A stretch of DNA of 64,000 nucleotides from Strigamia acuminata (taxonomy: Eukaryota; Arthropoda; Chilopoda; Geophilomorpha; Linotaeniidae): positions 8,370,001 to 8,434,000 of the forward strand of contig OX442319.1 in NCBI GenBank assembly GCA_949358305.1, read 5' to 3'. The translations under genes and the position numbers were made by a program. Below are positions 10,545 to 20,832 of the stretch, piece by piece; position 1 is the stretch's first letter; each line of letters opens with the position of its first letter. The notes beneath the pieces are model-generated. The model did no database searches. It saw only the letters and a program-made list of their open reading frames with translations, and had not been told where the DNA came from.

Positions 10545-10770
10545 CGAGACGAAATTTTTTGCACACAAGATATTGAATATTTTTGGCCAAAAATTGGATG
10601 ATTTATGCCAAACTTTGGATGTTTATGACCTGTGGATTTTATGTAGATAAAATTTCACCACTAAAGAAATATATTTATTTTATTATTTTAGTTTCATTAC
10701 TTTAGCACACGGTAAATAAATTAAGTTTTGACGATTTTAATCTGTTCAGAATTAAATGTTTGCGGTTTTA
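10545..10770. other. AT-rich spacer before E3
   Basis: No gene seen. The last 50 bp resemble units of the 7.5-kb minisatellite (TTTTGACGATTTTAA, GCGGTTTTAAACGG), in which E3 is inserted. Confidence 0.5.
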
Positions 10771-10775
10771 AACGG

Positions 10776-10981
10776 TGTTGTGTTTTGACTTGTATGATTG
10801 ATGCTTGATTGTTATTGTAAAGAGGTGACTCTTAAATTGTTGTCGTGGTTGCGTTAGCAACCACGTTTGAATAAATTAGTTGTTGTGAAAATGTGTAAAT
10901 GAGTAGTTCATTTTCTGGGCCTCTCCTAGATGGTCAGGCCTAGGACATACTTAGTATTTTAGAACGTTGAAGAATACTAAA
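10776..10981 (+). repeat. E3 5' LTR
   Basis: 206 bp, TGTTGTG...ACTAAA, identical to 29275-29480. It contains a perfect 9-bp hairpin (CGTGGTTGC GTTA GCAACCACG) and an AATAAA-type signal (GAATAAATTAG). Confidence 0.9.
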
Positions 10982-11182
10982 TTGGCGCAGTCGATCAAGG
11001 AGACGACGTGCATGCGTGAGAAGCGCACGAATTAAAGAAAGAAAATTAAAAGTAAACAACCTTCCTGTTTTAACAAGTTTCGAACGTTGGACGTTCGTTT
11101 TGACAAGATTGGAACATGGGACGTTCCAAAGTGCTGTGCCGAGTAGACAAGCGCTGGTTTCGAGTTTTCATTTGCCTGAACT

Positions 11183-12164
11183 TGTGGTGATCTCAAAATA
11201 TTCACCAACTTAGAAGATAAAATTAATTGTCTTCTAATTAATTTGACTGTGGCACACTCCAAGTCAGATCATGTGACCGAGGGGAGAAATCCTCTCTAGG
11301 CACATATCACCCCAGGTTGTCCGGGGTGAAAACGGTTATTAGCCGTTATGGTGCAATATGGTGTAATAACCACTAGTTGCACCCATTTGAGCTAAGTGCG
11401 CAGGTTTTCTGCGCAATATTGAAGCGTGCTGGGCTCGCGTCTTGGCTCAAATCGGGACTCTGAAAAATACAACAACAACCTCAACATCACTGCTTTTGCT
11501 CCTGAAAGAAAAGTATTGATAGAGGACCGTTGTAACTCAGTTTCACCTGCTATCTTTGTGCCACCCAACGCACAAAGCCAGCAATTCTGCTTGAATTAGC
11601 CGTAGCTAATTCCAGCAATCGAGAAGAGAAGTTTCCCGACGATCGTGAACCATCGCCGTCGCTGTTGCGCGAACGACAGCCACCGCCATCGTACGAGAGC
11701 CGGACGCCTACAGCCGTCAACCACCGCCGCCGAGCCGTCGCACGAGCCGTAGAAGAAACCCACGAGAACCATCGTCTTCGACCATCGTTCGTGAGTTTGC
11801 CGAAAACGAAGACATTTGCCTTCGCTCAACAACATCGCGTTGTTTAAGCGCCATTTCTGACGCTTTGTAGCTTGCAACAGTCGTTGCAAGCCCTTCCTTT
11901 GTTTCATTGTTTCCCGCTCATTTTATTCTTGCGACTTGTCGCATTTCGTGATATTCATAATCATTATTAATATATATATTGTAATTTAAACCGAATAAAT
12001 AATTGTGTGATTTTTATTACCATAATAAATCGTCTTTTTATTCCTATTTTCGTAAACTTAACCCTAGACAAGTTTCGGCCGCGATATAAGTCTTGTTAAG
12101 CATTCACCTGCGGTTTCGTGCTTATTTATTAGAAATAAGTGCGATAATAACCCGGATCGCAGCA
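11183..12164 (+). repeat. E4 5' LTR
   Basis: 982 bp, TGTGGTG...GCAGCA, almost identical to 26728-27709. AATAAA occurs near 11993 and 12026. Short open frames within it (for example 11596-11907 on the minus strand) recur in the other LTR and are not genes. Confidence 0.93.
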
Positions 12165-12166
12165 CG

Positions 12167-12184
12167 TGGGGGCCCGTCCGGGAT
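12167..12184 (+). other. E4 primer binding site, tRNA-Pro type
   Basis: TGGGGGCCCGTCCGGGAT starts two bases after the LTR end. The retroviral tRNA-Pro site differs from it by one base (T for C at position 8). Confidence 0.75.
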
Positions 12185-12277
12185 AGTCATTGTATAAATT
12201 TTGATAGTTTAAAATTAACCCGCCATTTTTATCTTGCTTATCTTTCTTCTCTATCCTTTCTTTGTCTTCATTGAATA

Positions 12278-15200
12278 ATGGCGACTCCAGGCGAAAAGAG
12301 ACCGAGAGGAAGGCCGGCGAAGAGACGAGTGGCGATCGATCTACCAGCCGTGGATCAAGAAGTGACTGAGTCACAAGAATTGTTTGAAACCATGGATCAA
12401 ACAGCTAACTGTAACTCGGCACAGTTAATCGTGAATGAATTCACGCAAGCGTTGGAGCGACAACAGCCATCCCCGCCCAGCGGCCAGTTGGACTTAAATA
12501 ATCCAACTGGAAGCGGCCGTTCCAAGACGCAAAACGATGATTTGAATTTACGAATTCAATCGTCAAGTGCAGAGCACTCGCTGAATTCATCACCTGTTCA
12601 AGGTGCAGCACAGCAAGATTCTGAGAACTCCAATATGGAAGTTTCTCATTCTCCCGTGCGTGTCACCATGATGGACGCACTCCGTGAGCAAGCTAGGCTC
12701 GAGGGAGTAAAAGTCACTAGCGAAATGACTGTGGAACAAATCCACAAAGCTATGGTTCGCAAACAAAGCCAAAAAGACGTTGAAATCGTCAGAACAAGCT
12801 TACAAGCAGAGTTCGAGCGAATGCATGCAGAAATGCAGCAGCAAAATGCCGAACTAAAACAACAACGTGCAAATGATCATGTTAAGTTGTTACAATTAGA
12901 GCAGGAAAAAGCTTCCTGGCTAATTACTGACGAAGAGCAACAACAAAGGCTCGAGCAACTAAATCAAGCACAAAAAGATTTAGAAATTGCTAATGAAAAT
13001 TTGAGATTGGCTAACGCAAATTTGCGAGAAGCCAACACAAATTTAATGACTGCCGAACTAACCGCCCCAGTTCGAGCGAGGGAACCAATTCCCTCCACTT
13101 CTCGAAATTACGAGAATTATGCTGCAGAACAAGCAGCAAGAGCTAAGCGATTAGCACAACGAGAAAATGAAGTATTTCTCGCTCGACAGCAGTCAGTAAT
13201 TGATGCTGGTCAAGCCGCCAAAAGTCAAAGTACTGCAGAGCAGTTATTACGTGCCGACTTAGCTGCGCAAGCTCGTGAAAACGAAATTCTTCGCGCAGAT
13301 CTGTTGACGGTACAAGAGAACTTTGCAGTAGTCGTACAAAAAGTACAAGACGTTTGTGGCGAAGATAATTTTGCAAAGCCAGCCCCAGTTTTGCAAAAAG
13401 GTGCTTTCAAATCACCTGAGTTGATTGATTTAACATCAGCTAAACCAAAAGTCAGTCGACAATCAAGCTGGACTGACAGTGATGACTCACGCAGTAGTCG
13501 TGGAAGCCGTAATAGTCATCACAGTCGCAAAAAGCGAAAGCGACAACCAGACCCGACCGAATATCATTCCCCAAAAGTTCCGCAAGATTCGGATCGATTC
13601 TTTAGCAATAGTGACCGATTAATCGGATTGCTAGAGAGTAAGAATAAAGAACGTGAGAAACCACACGATCGTGGACGGTCACACGATAATCCGCGAGAAG
13701 GCTCACCAAAACGCGATTGTCACAACGACATCCGTGATGGGCCGAGATACCGTGGAAATCCACCAGGTGGTGACCCACCAGGTGGAGACAGTTCAGATGG
13801 ACATGGAGGTGGCCACTCACGTGACCACAATTCGAATGGCAATCGAAATGGAAGGGGACCACCAAATGGAGACCGTCGTCCGCCAGATGGCGACGATCCT
13901 CCGGACCCTGATCCGCCGCCAAATCCGAATCATGAATCTGCGTCAGATACAGATTCCTCACACCCCAGTGTGAGAGGGCGATCTCGTCACAGAACACGTA
14001 GTAGAACTCAAAGACCCGATTTCTACACGAAAGATGAGATTGACCAGTTGTTGAGGCAAAATGCTCAACAACAGCGAAAAAACAGAAGGGATAAAATTAT
14101 TTTGCAAAAAATAAATGAATTTACTTCTGATAAATGGACTCATCAGACAACAGATGAAAAGTTCATTAGATGGGATCGAGTTATCCCACATGCCTATAAT
14201 GGAAATTGGCAAGCAGGGTCAAACCTCTTGCTGGAAATATTCGAACTAGGCAAGGTTCACAGTTTTGGCTGTGAAGGTGCATTGGCCCATCTAGTACCAA
14301 GAATACTGGTTGGCGATGTCAAGGAGTGGTTTCGCAGGAAAGACTTCACGAAGTGGGATGACTTCGTTAAACAATTTATGTTTAAATTTGGTGAATCGAG
14401 CGAAGACATCAAGACGCTCTGGAGATGTCTTAAGCAACGAAAAGGCGAAAGCTTACATTCGTACATGCTAAGAGCAGAGAATCTGCTTGGCAGAATGCCA
14501 CATGCTGTTACTGATGCAACAGCTGATGATCAGTTTAGAGCTGGCCTCACAGAATATAGTAAAAATATTCTGATGATGTCGGACGCTCCCGACCCGGGGA
14601 AATTCTCCGAGTTAAACGAGTTCATGGAGGTCAATCAATTGCGCATTGACGAAAAGTACAAAGCTTACCTTACAGATAGCGAAAGGTCAGCGTACTTAAA
14701 GCGAGAGAAAAGACTCGCTGAGCAAAACAATGAAACCTTTAATGGTTTGAAATTGTTGCAGCCACCTAGTTACGAAGACTTTCTAGACGAGGTGGAAGGG
14801 AAGAGTTCGAAAAAAGAATCTTCCAAAAAGGACGTCAAAAATCCTCATTCAGTCCCTAAGTTACATGCAAATATAACTGGAGCTGAAACTCCGCCGTCTG
14901 ACGCTGAAGAAGCTGAAGAGGAGGAGGAAACAGGAGACGAGACGTTGGCTTTATTGGCCAAAGCAGCGGCGTTGTTAGCAAAAAATAACCCCGTTGCAGG
15001 CAAATGGAAGCCAAGAATGAAACCAAAAAATGTTTCATTTGAAGCATCAAAGGTGAATACCGAAAGGAATTCAAAGTCACCTGCGGTGTCGCCAGAGCGC
15101 CGGTCTGACGCTCGTTCTCGTTCTGCCTCACCAGCAGCAACGAAAAAGAAATCGCCTGCCACTGATCCATGCAATTTATGCAAAAAATTAGGGCATTGGC

Positions 15201-15301
15201 AAAAAGACTGCCCATCCTCTAAAAAGGACAAACCAGTGTCAACAGCTGAGTTTGAAAAAGCAGTCAAGATCATAACTGACATGTTTCGAAAAAACTTGTA
15301 G
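12278..15301 (+). CDS. E4 Gag, 1007 aa, with AT-hook and coiled coil
   Basis: The ATG at 12278 follows a 93-base leader. Residues 7-17 form an AT-hook-like KRPRGRPAKRR. Residues about 130-380 are Gln/Glu/Ala-rich and predicted coiled coil. A basic Arg/Asp/Pro/Gly-rich segment spans about 400-600. Residues about 610-790 are the capsid-like retrotransposon Gag domain (WFRRKDFTKWDDFVKQF, LHSYMLRAENLL). A CCHC knuckle CNLCKKLGHWQKDC sits near 965-978. It forms the particle shell and packages RNA. The gene is long for a Gypsy Gag because of the N-terminal extension. It ends at TAG 15299-15301, directly after the frameshift signal. Confidence 0.9.
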   Translation: MATPGEKRPRGRPAKRRVAIDLPAVDQEVTESQELFETMDQTANCNSAQLIVNEFTQALERQQPSPPSGQLDLNNPTGSGRSKTQNDDLNLRIQSSSAEHSLNSSPVQGAAQQDSENSNMEVSHSPVRVTMMDALREQARLEGVKVTSEMTVEQIHKAMVRKQSQKDVEIVRTSLQAEFERMHAEMQQQNAELKQQRANDHVKLLQLEQEKASWLITDEEQQQRLEQLNQAQKDLEIANENLRLANANLREANTNLMTAELTAPVRAREPIPSTSRNYENYAAEQAARAKRLAQRENEVFLARQQSVIDAGQAAKSQSTAEQLLRADLAAQARENEILRADLLTVQENFAVVVQKVQDVCGEDNFAKPAPVLQKGAFKSPELIDLTSAKPKVSRQSSWTDSDDSRSSRGSRNSHHSRKKRKRQPDPTEYHSPKVPQDSDRFFSNSDRLIGLLESKNKEREKPHDRGRSHDNPREGSPKRDCHNDIRDGPRYRGNPPGGDPPGGDSSDGHGGGHSRDHNSNGNRNGRGPPNGDRRPPDGDDPPDPDPPPNPNHESASDTDSSHPSVRGRSRHRTRSRTQRPDFYTKDEIDQLLRQNAQQQRKNRRDKIILQKINEFTSDKWTHQTTDEKFIRWDRVIPHAYNGNWQAGSNLLLEIFELGKVHSFGCEGALAHLVPRILVGDVKEWFRRKDFTKWDDFVKQFMFKFGESSEDIKTLWRCLKQRKGESLHSYMLRAENLLGRMPHAVTDATADDQFRAGLTEYSKNILMMSDAPDPGKFSELNEFMEVNQLRIDEKYKAYLTDSERSAYLKREKRLAEQNNETFNGLKLLQPPSYEDFLDEVEGKSSKKESSKKDVKNPHSVPKLHANITGAETPPSDAEEAEEEEETGDETLALLAKAAALLAKNNPVAGKWKPRMKPKNVSFEASKVNTERNSKSPAVSPERRSDARSRSASPAATKKKSPATDPCNLCKKLGHWQKDCPSSKKDKPVSTAEFEKAVKIITDMFRKNL

Positions 15302-15335
15302 ACGCAGATCCATCAGGTCTAGTGGACGCTGCGTC
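15289..15335 (+). promoter_or_regulatory. -1 ribosomal frameshift signal, E4 gag-pol
   Basis: Slippery heptamer A AAA AAC (15289-15295) lies in the Gag frame, four bases before the gag TAG. After a 5-base spacer a hairpin starts at 15301: GACGCAG pairs with CTGCGTC (15329-15335), and inside it TCCAT pairs with GTGGA around an 8-base loop. The -1 frame is open from the heptamer into pol. This matches the known architecture of retroviral gag-pro-pol frameshift sites. Confidence 0.85.
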
Positions 15336-16354
15336 ACCTCCGAAATCGGAATCAGAGAATGAAAATCTGAAGATAATGGAAGATGTTGGAGAAGTTATTG
15401 ATGAATTAATTCGTCAAACAGAACTAAAAGAAAAAGAATCTCTTGAGTTAAAAAAGGAGATTGTCGGCGAAACCCCGACTGAAGAAGACACTTCCAATAT
15501 TCAAGATAAAGTCGAAATTAAAGATGATAGACCAAGCTCAGTTCCAGAGACACCTGGAATTGAGGAATGCATTAAGTTATTTGCAACTACAACTCTCGAT
15601 ACCAATAAGTTATTAGATGAATTGCCTTTGGAGCCTCCAATTACCATTCATCATAAATTGCGCAAGTTTGAGTGCAAAGTGGCTGGAATACCAAACAGCC
15701 AAGACCTTCCAACGTTAAAGTTAGAAACGTTAAAGGGTGTAATAACTGGTATGTTGGACTCAGGAGCAAATAAAAGCTTCCTAGCCACTTCAGTTATTAA
15801 TCAATTAGGTCTAGAGAAATATCTACGACCTATCGGACCTGGTGTCAGAGTTACGACGGCAAGTGAAGAAGTCACTCCAGATGGAACTATCCATCTTTCA
15901 TTTCGATGGACACATGGCACGTTACGTCATCCGTTCATCGTAATACCAAATAAGTATCCAATGGTACTATTGGGTTGCGATTTTATGAACAAATTAAAAA
16001 TCCAACCTAATCCACAGACGATGTCTTGGAATTTTACGCAACCTGTGGATGCAGATTTACCCTACATTCCACAAGCGTTGCTGGATCGTTATGTGGAGAA
16101 AATAGAGGAACCCGATTCCTCATTTGTGACTTTTGCAAAAGCTTACGCTGCAAGTGTAACTCAAAGCAAAATTGATGAAGAGAATTTCATCCAAAAGTTA
16201 GTCGAAGAAGCTAACTTAAATTTGGAACAATCCAAATTATTAGAAAAGATGTTATCCAAACATAAAAGGATTATTTCTAAAAATCCAGGTAAAACACACC
16301 TGGTTAAGCACAAAATTGAGCTTGACACGGAGAAACCCATCCGTGTCCCCTTTA
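15296..16354 (+). CDS. E4 Pol, N-terminal part (linker, protease, start of RT), interrupted by E5
   Basis: This is the -1 frame relative to gag. A charged linker is followed by an aspartic protease with the DSGA active site (near 15760) and LLGCDFM downstream. The connection to RT follows. The frame breaks at 16354, where E5 entered with a CTTTA duplication. The continuation after E5 (20833) is in frame once E5 and one duplication copy are disregarded, so pol was intact when E5 landed. Confidence 0.88.
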
Positions 16355-16478
16355 TGTGAGTTGTGCCTGTAGAGGGCGCCACGTGACGGTGCTCAATAAA
16401 TCACTTGTGATGTTATCCAACATGGCTGAAGCCACGCGTTTATCATTGAGCGACTTCAGCTAGTCACAACAACTTACA
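16355..16478 (+). repeat. E5 5' LTR
   Basis: 124 bp, TGTGAGTTG...ACTTACA, identical to 20704-20827. AATAAA at about 16394. Confidence 0.95.
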
Positions 16479-16570
16479 TGGTGTCAGGATAAAAGAACTT
16501 TCAAGTGTGAGTGAATTATTAGAGTGTCAGGGACAAATACACACGTCCAGTGACTCAATACCACAGTGTG

Positions 16571-19500
16571 ATGGCAGATCCAGTTGCAAACCAGCCAAAG
16601 GGATCGAGTGGTGCGCGCCCACCAAAGCCTCTAGTAATACAACCAGACAATATGGCGGCAGTATGGGAGGAATGGCTAGACTCCTACGAATGGTATGCCG
16701 TGGCGGCACAAACCGAGACCCAGACGGCTACAGTACAAGTTGGATTAATGATGAGTGCCATCGGTCCAGAAGCGAGGAAGATTTTTAAAACTTTTGAGTT
16801 AACAGCTGATGAGAAAAAGAACTTGACTTTGGTGAAGAAAAAATTCACGGATAAATTCGCGCCTACAGTGAACGAGAGTTTCGCGAGATATGAATTTTTG
16901 ACGCTACGCCAAGCGGAGGGACAATCGATAGATGAGTTTGTCACCGAGGCCCAAACAAAAATGGCAAAGTGTGGTTTCCAGGCGTTAGCAGATGGAATGT
17001 TGCGGGACATAATCGTGGTTGGCGTGAGAAGTGAAACATTGCGACAACGGTTATTAGAAGAGGCCGGTTTGACGCTAGAAAAGGCGATACAGCTTGCACG
17101 GTCGTCTGAAGCAGCAGAAAAGCAAGTGAAAGCTATGAAAAATTCAGGTGAATCAAAAGTGGATTTTGTCAGAGCGAATAAAAAGCCCGGACGGAGCACG
17201 AAAAATTCGTCGGATGGATTTTCCAAGCCGTGCGGTCGGTGTGGTCGTACACACGAATTCGGGAAATGCCCAGCATATGATAAGGCATGTAACAAATGCA
17301 AAAAGAAAGGACATTTTGCCAGTGTATGTAGAGCCAGCCAGGCCGAGGGCAAGGAGAAATGGAAAAAACCCAAACCCAAGCAAGGCATCGACATGGTCGA
17401 CACCGAAGAAGATGAATCAGGCGAGGATTTATATTCAACATTGCTGATTGATCGAATCACCGTGTCGCACACAGATGATGACGACGACTGGTTTGAGACG
17501 GTGAAACTTAACAACCAAGTTTCAATTAACATTAAGTTGGACTCTGGCGCACGATGTAATGTAATACCGGCATCTGTAGTACGGAAACTGGGTGTAAAGG
17601 TGACGGAGTCACCAACGCGTCGGTTGCGGTCGTACACGGGACACCACATGAAGGTGGTGGGTGCAATAACATTAGAATGTGCATTGAGTCGTGGTAAAGC
17701 GCCAGTAGAATTTCAAGTGGTGGAGGAAGACGTACCAGCATTATTTGGGCGAAAAACGTGCGCGCAATTGAAGTTGATACAGCGAATTAATGCCTTGGAA
17801 CCGGAAGTCACCGATGATGAGATAATGAAAAACATTTTCACAGGGTTAGGCTGCGCCAAGGATTTCGTGTATGATATTGACATTGACGAGCAGGCGCCGT
17901 TTAAAATTTTTCCGCCACGCACAATTCCGCACGTATTGCAAAACCGGGTGAAAGCGGAGCTGGACGACATGGTGAAGAAGGGTGTGATCGAGCCAGTAAC
18001 CGAGCCGACACCAGCGGTCAGTCCGTTAGTGGTAGTGCAGCGTGGGAAGAAAATTAGACTTTGCATTGATTTGACGGATGTAAACCAGTACGTGAAACGA
18101 CGGCATTACCCATTGCGCACATTCGAGTCAGTAAAACCAAAGTTGAAGAAAGCGAAATATTTCGCCAAATTTGATTTGCGATTTGGGTATTGGCAGAGCC
18201 GTGTGACGAAGCGTACGTCAAACTATTTGGTGGTAAATACGCCGTGGGGACGATATCGGTTCCTTAGATTGCCGTTTGGGATAAAATCGGCACCGGAAGT
18301 GTTCCAAGCAATGATGGAAGCTGCATTAAAAGGAATTCCGGATACGGAGGTGTCAATCGACGACATCATTGCGTACGCTGAGACATTAGCAGAGTTGCGG
18401 AAGCTAGTCAAGCAGATTCTTCGCCGGTTGTATAAAAAGGGATTCTGTCTGAATAAAGACAAATGCATCTTCGAGGCGACGGAGATCAAATTTTTGGGAC
18501 ACATTTTGACCCAAGATGGAGTAAAACCCGATCCGGAGAAGGTAGAAGCTATTGACAGGATAAAATCTCCTACGAACAAAGAGGAGCTGCGTCGGTTTCT
18601 AGGCATGACTGTGTACTTGGCTGAATTTTTACCGCACTACTCATCAATGACGGAGCCGATTCGGACATTATTACCCAAGGATGTAGCCTGGGAATGGACG
18701 AACGCGCAAGAAACAGCCGTGATGCGAATTAAAGCAGCGCTAAAGACGTCGCCAGTTCTCGCGTATTATGACGTGAACAAGGATGTCGTTTTATCAGTAG
18801 ACGCAAGTTCGCACGCCGTGGGGGCTGCGTTGTTTCAGGATGGCCGACCAATTTGTTACGCAACTCAAGCGTTGACGCCATGCCAACAACGCTACCCTCA
18901 AATAGAAAAGGAGGCGTTTGCGATTCGATTCGGGTGTCGAAAGTTTCATGATTACGTGTATGGGAAACGAGTTGTCGTGGAAACGGATCATAAGCCGTTG
19001 GAGGCGATTGCAAAGAAGCCGTTGGATCGGGTACCGCCAAGGTTGCAGCGGATATTCTTTGAGTTGATGCCGTACAGTCCAATTATCACGTATAAAAAGG
19101 GGACGGAAATTCCAGTGGCGGACACATTAAGTCGAGATTGTCAACCAGCACCAGTGAAGGAAGATCCCGAGGATTTGCAGGTGCATATCGTATTGCCGAT
19201 GACAAACTCTGCAACCGACAAATTGAAGGCAGCGGTTCGTGATGATGCGGAATTTCAGGCGTTGAGTCAAGTGGTCATGGAGGGTTGGCCAGAGACGAAT
19301 GACAGTGTTCCGGCCCATATCCGTAAATACTGGAATTTTCGCGACGAATTGTCAATCTATGGCGGGATTGTATTCAAAAATAGCCGTCCAATCATTCCGG
19401 AACAACTGCGAGCGCATTATTTGAAGTGCATTCACATGGGGCATTTGGGGGTCCAGTCAGCGATTCGCCGGGCTCGTGAGGCAGTTTTCTGGTTAGGAAT

Positions 19501-20536
19501 GAGTGCAGACATTGAAGCGTACGTAAAATCGTGTGCCGTTTGTGAAAGCACACAACGAGCAAATGTTAAGGAACCAATAATGTCAAAGCCAGTTCCACAA
19601 TTGCCGTGGCAACGAGTTGCAACAGACTTATTCGAAATTAAAGGCCGACAGTTTATCGTAGCCACAGACAGTTATTCGGGATTTTATGAGGTGAGCCAGT
19701 TACGTGATACCACCGCCAGAGGTGTAATTGAGAAGTTGAAACGTTGGTTTGCATGTCATGGAAGCCCAAAGATTGTCGAGAGTGATGGGGGACCGCAATT
19801 TACGTCTCGTGAATTCAAAAATTTTGCGTCCGCCTGGGAGTTTTCGCAGGAGATTTCGTCGCCACATTTTCCGAGGGCAAACGGATTGGCTGAACGCGCG
19901 GTGCAGTCCGCGAAGACGATGATCAAACGTTGCGAAAAGGATGGAACGGACATTTATGCGGCATTGCTGAACTGGAGAAATACGCCGCGGAGCGTAGAGT
20001 TGGGATCGCCAGCCCAGAGACTGTTTAGCCGTAGGACGAGGTCATTACTGCTGGACACTACAGCATTACTGAAGCCAGAACTACGCAAGGACGTTTCCAA
20101 AAATTTGGAGGAGGAACGAAGAAAGCAGAAGTTGTATGCCGATAAGTCCGCACAAGTAGCGGAACCATTGGAGCCGGGAATGGAGGTACGAGTTCGGACC
20201 GGACATCGCCAGTGGGAAGGAGCAACCATTAAAGAAAAAACCAAATACCCAAGATCATTCGAGGTCGAGATGAAAGATGGCAGAGTTTTGAGACGAAACA
20301 GTTCGGTGATTAGGAAGACGCAGGCAGACTTACCAGCAAATCCGATTCCTGTCATCCGAACCAGTCCAGCGGAAGCAACACGCACGGATCAATCACAGAG
20401 TGGGTCAGTGGCCAATACAACGACAAGAACCGAGACTGCAAAAGATCCTGTAGCCAAGGTCGTCGGCCAACCAGTTCCAGGATACGTGACGAGAAGTGGC
20501 CGTGTGGTGAAGCCGAAGCAAATTACGGACATGTGA
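16571..20536 (+). CDS. E5 Gag-Pol polyprotein, single ORF
   Basis: The first ATG is at 16571 (about 1321 aa). Order: Gag capsid-like region; two knuckles (CGRCGRTHEFGKC and CNKCKKKGHFASVC); aspartic protease (KLDSGARCNVIP); RT with AKFDLRFGYWQ; RNase H (SVDASSHAVGAALF); integrase with the HHCC zinc site (HMGHLG...CAVCEST) and the DD35E core (ATDLFE, ESDGGPQF, GLAERAV); a basic tail. The RT motif usually written Y(V/I)DD reads SIDD here: the aspartates are kept and the tyrosine is replaced. There is no stop or frameshift between gag and pol, so Gag/Pol dosage must be set another way. The ORF is intact. Confidence 0.92.
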   Translation: MADPVANQPKGSSGARPPKPLVIQPDNMAAVWEEWLDSYEWYAVAAQTETQTATVQVGLMMSAIGPEARKIFKTFELTADEKKNLTLVKKKFTDKFAPTVNESFARYEFLTLRQAEGQSIDEFVTEAQTKMAKCGFQALADGMLRDIIVVGVRSETLRQRLLEEAGLTLEKAIQLARSSEAAEKQVKAMKNSGESKVDFVRANKKPGRSTKNSSDGFSKPCGRCGRTHEFGKCPAYDKACNKCKKKGHFASVCRASQAEGKEKWKKPKPKQGIDMVDTEEDESGEDLYSTLLIDRITVSHTDDDDDWFETVKLNNQVSINIKLDSGARCNVIPASVVRKLGVKVTESPTRRLRSYTGHHMKVVGAITLECALSRGKAPVEFQVVEEDVPALFGRKTCAQLKLIQRINALEPEVTDDEIMKNIFTGLGCAKDFVYDIDIDEQAPFKIFPPRTIPHVLQNRVKAELDDMVKKGVIEPVTEPTPAVSPLVVVQRGKKIRLCIDLTDVNQYVKRRHYPLRTFESVKPKLKKAKYFAKFDLRFGYWQSRVTKRTSNYLVVNTPWGRYRFLRLPFGIKSAPEVFQAMMEAALKGIPDTEVSIDDIIAYAETLAELRKLVKQILRRLYKKGFCLNKDKCIFEATEIKFLGHILTQDGVKPDPEKVEAIDRIKSPTNKEELRRFLGMTVYLAEFLPHYSSMTEPIRTLLPKDVAWEWTNAQETAVMRIKAALKTSPVLAYYDVNKDVVLSVDASSHAVGAALFQDGRPICYATQALTPCQQRYPQIEKEAFAIRFGCRKFHDYVYGKRVVVETDHKPLEAIAKKPLDRVPPRLQRIFFELMPYSPIITYKKGTEIPVADTLSRDCQPAPVKEDPEDLQVHIVLPMTNSATDKLKAAVRDDAEFQALSQVVMEGWPETNDSVPAHIRKYWNFRDELSIYGGIVFKNSRPIIPEQLRAHYLKCIHMGHLGVQSAIRRAREAVFWLGMSADIEAYVKSCAVCESTQRANVKEPIMSKPVPQLPWQRVATDLFEIKGRQFIVATDSYSGFYEVSQLRDTTARGVIEKLKRWFACHGSPKIVESDGGPQFTSREFKNFASAWEFSQEISSPHFPRANGLAERAVQSAKTMIKRCEKDGTDIYAALLNWRNTPRSVELGSPAQRLFSRRTRSLLLDTTALLKPELRKDVSKNLEEERRKQKLYADKSAQVAEPLEPGMEVRVRTGHRQWEGATIKEKTKYPRSFEVEMKDGRVLRRNSSVIRKTQADLPANPIPVIRTSPAEATRTDQSQSGSVANTTTRTETAKDPVAKVVGQPVPGYVTRSGRVVKPKQITDM

Positions 20537-20703
20537 ACTTTATAATATTTCTGTGTGTCGTTTAATCAGTATAATACTCAGTATAATTCTATTTGTAATA
20601 CTCATTTGTGCATTTTTTATATAACCAGTTTGTTTATTCAGTTCAAGTGTAACCTGTGCTTTAAAATTGTAATTCATATCTTGTCTTGTAAAAAAAGGGG
20701 AGA

Positions 20704-20827
20704 TGTGAGTTGTGCCTGTAGAGGGCGCCACGTGACGGTGCTCAATAAATCACTTGTGATGTTATCCAACATGGCTGAAGCCACGCGTTTATCATTGAGC
20801 GACTTCAGCTAGTCACAACAACTTACA
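20704..20827 (+). repeat. E5 3' LTR
   Basis: Identical to 16355-16478 and followed by the CTTTA duplication. Confidence 0.95.
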
Positions 20828-20832
20828 CTTTA

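Larger units (their letters stand above)
16355..20827 (+). mobile_element. E5: compact Ty3/Gypsy LTR retrotransposon (K02A2.6-like)
   Basis: The 124-bp LTRs (16355-16478 and 20704-20827) are identical. The target duplication CTTTA is at 16350-16354 and 20828-20832. TGGTGTCAGGAT follows the 5' LTR as a candidate primer site; I cannot assign the tRNA. The purine tract AAAAAAGGGGAGA precedes the 3' LTR. One long gag-pol ORF covers the interior. It is complete and apparently very young, but lies in another element's pol. Confidence 0.95.

Noticed and set aside
11596-11907. 103-aa minus-strand ORF, identical at 27141-27452
   Set aside because: It lies entirely in the E4 LTRs; identity reflects LTR identity, not coding.
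16684-17649. 321-aa minus-strand ORF
   Set aside because: Antisense of the E5 gag-pol frame; no independent domain.
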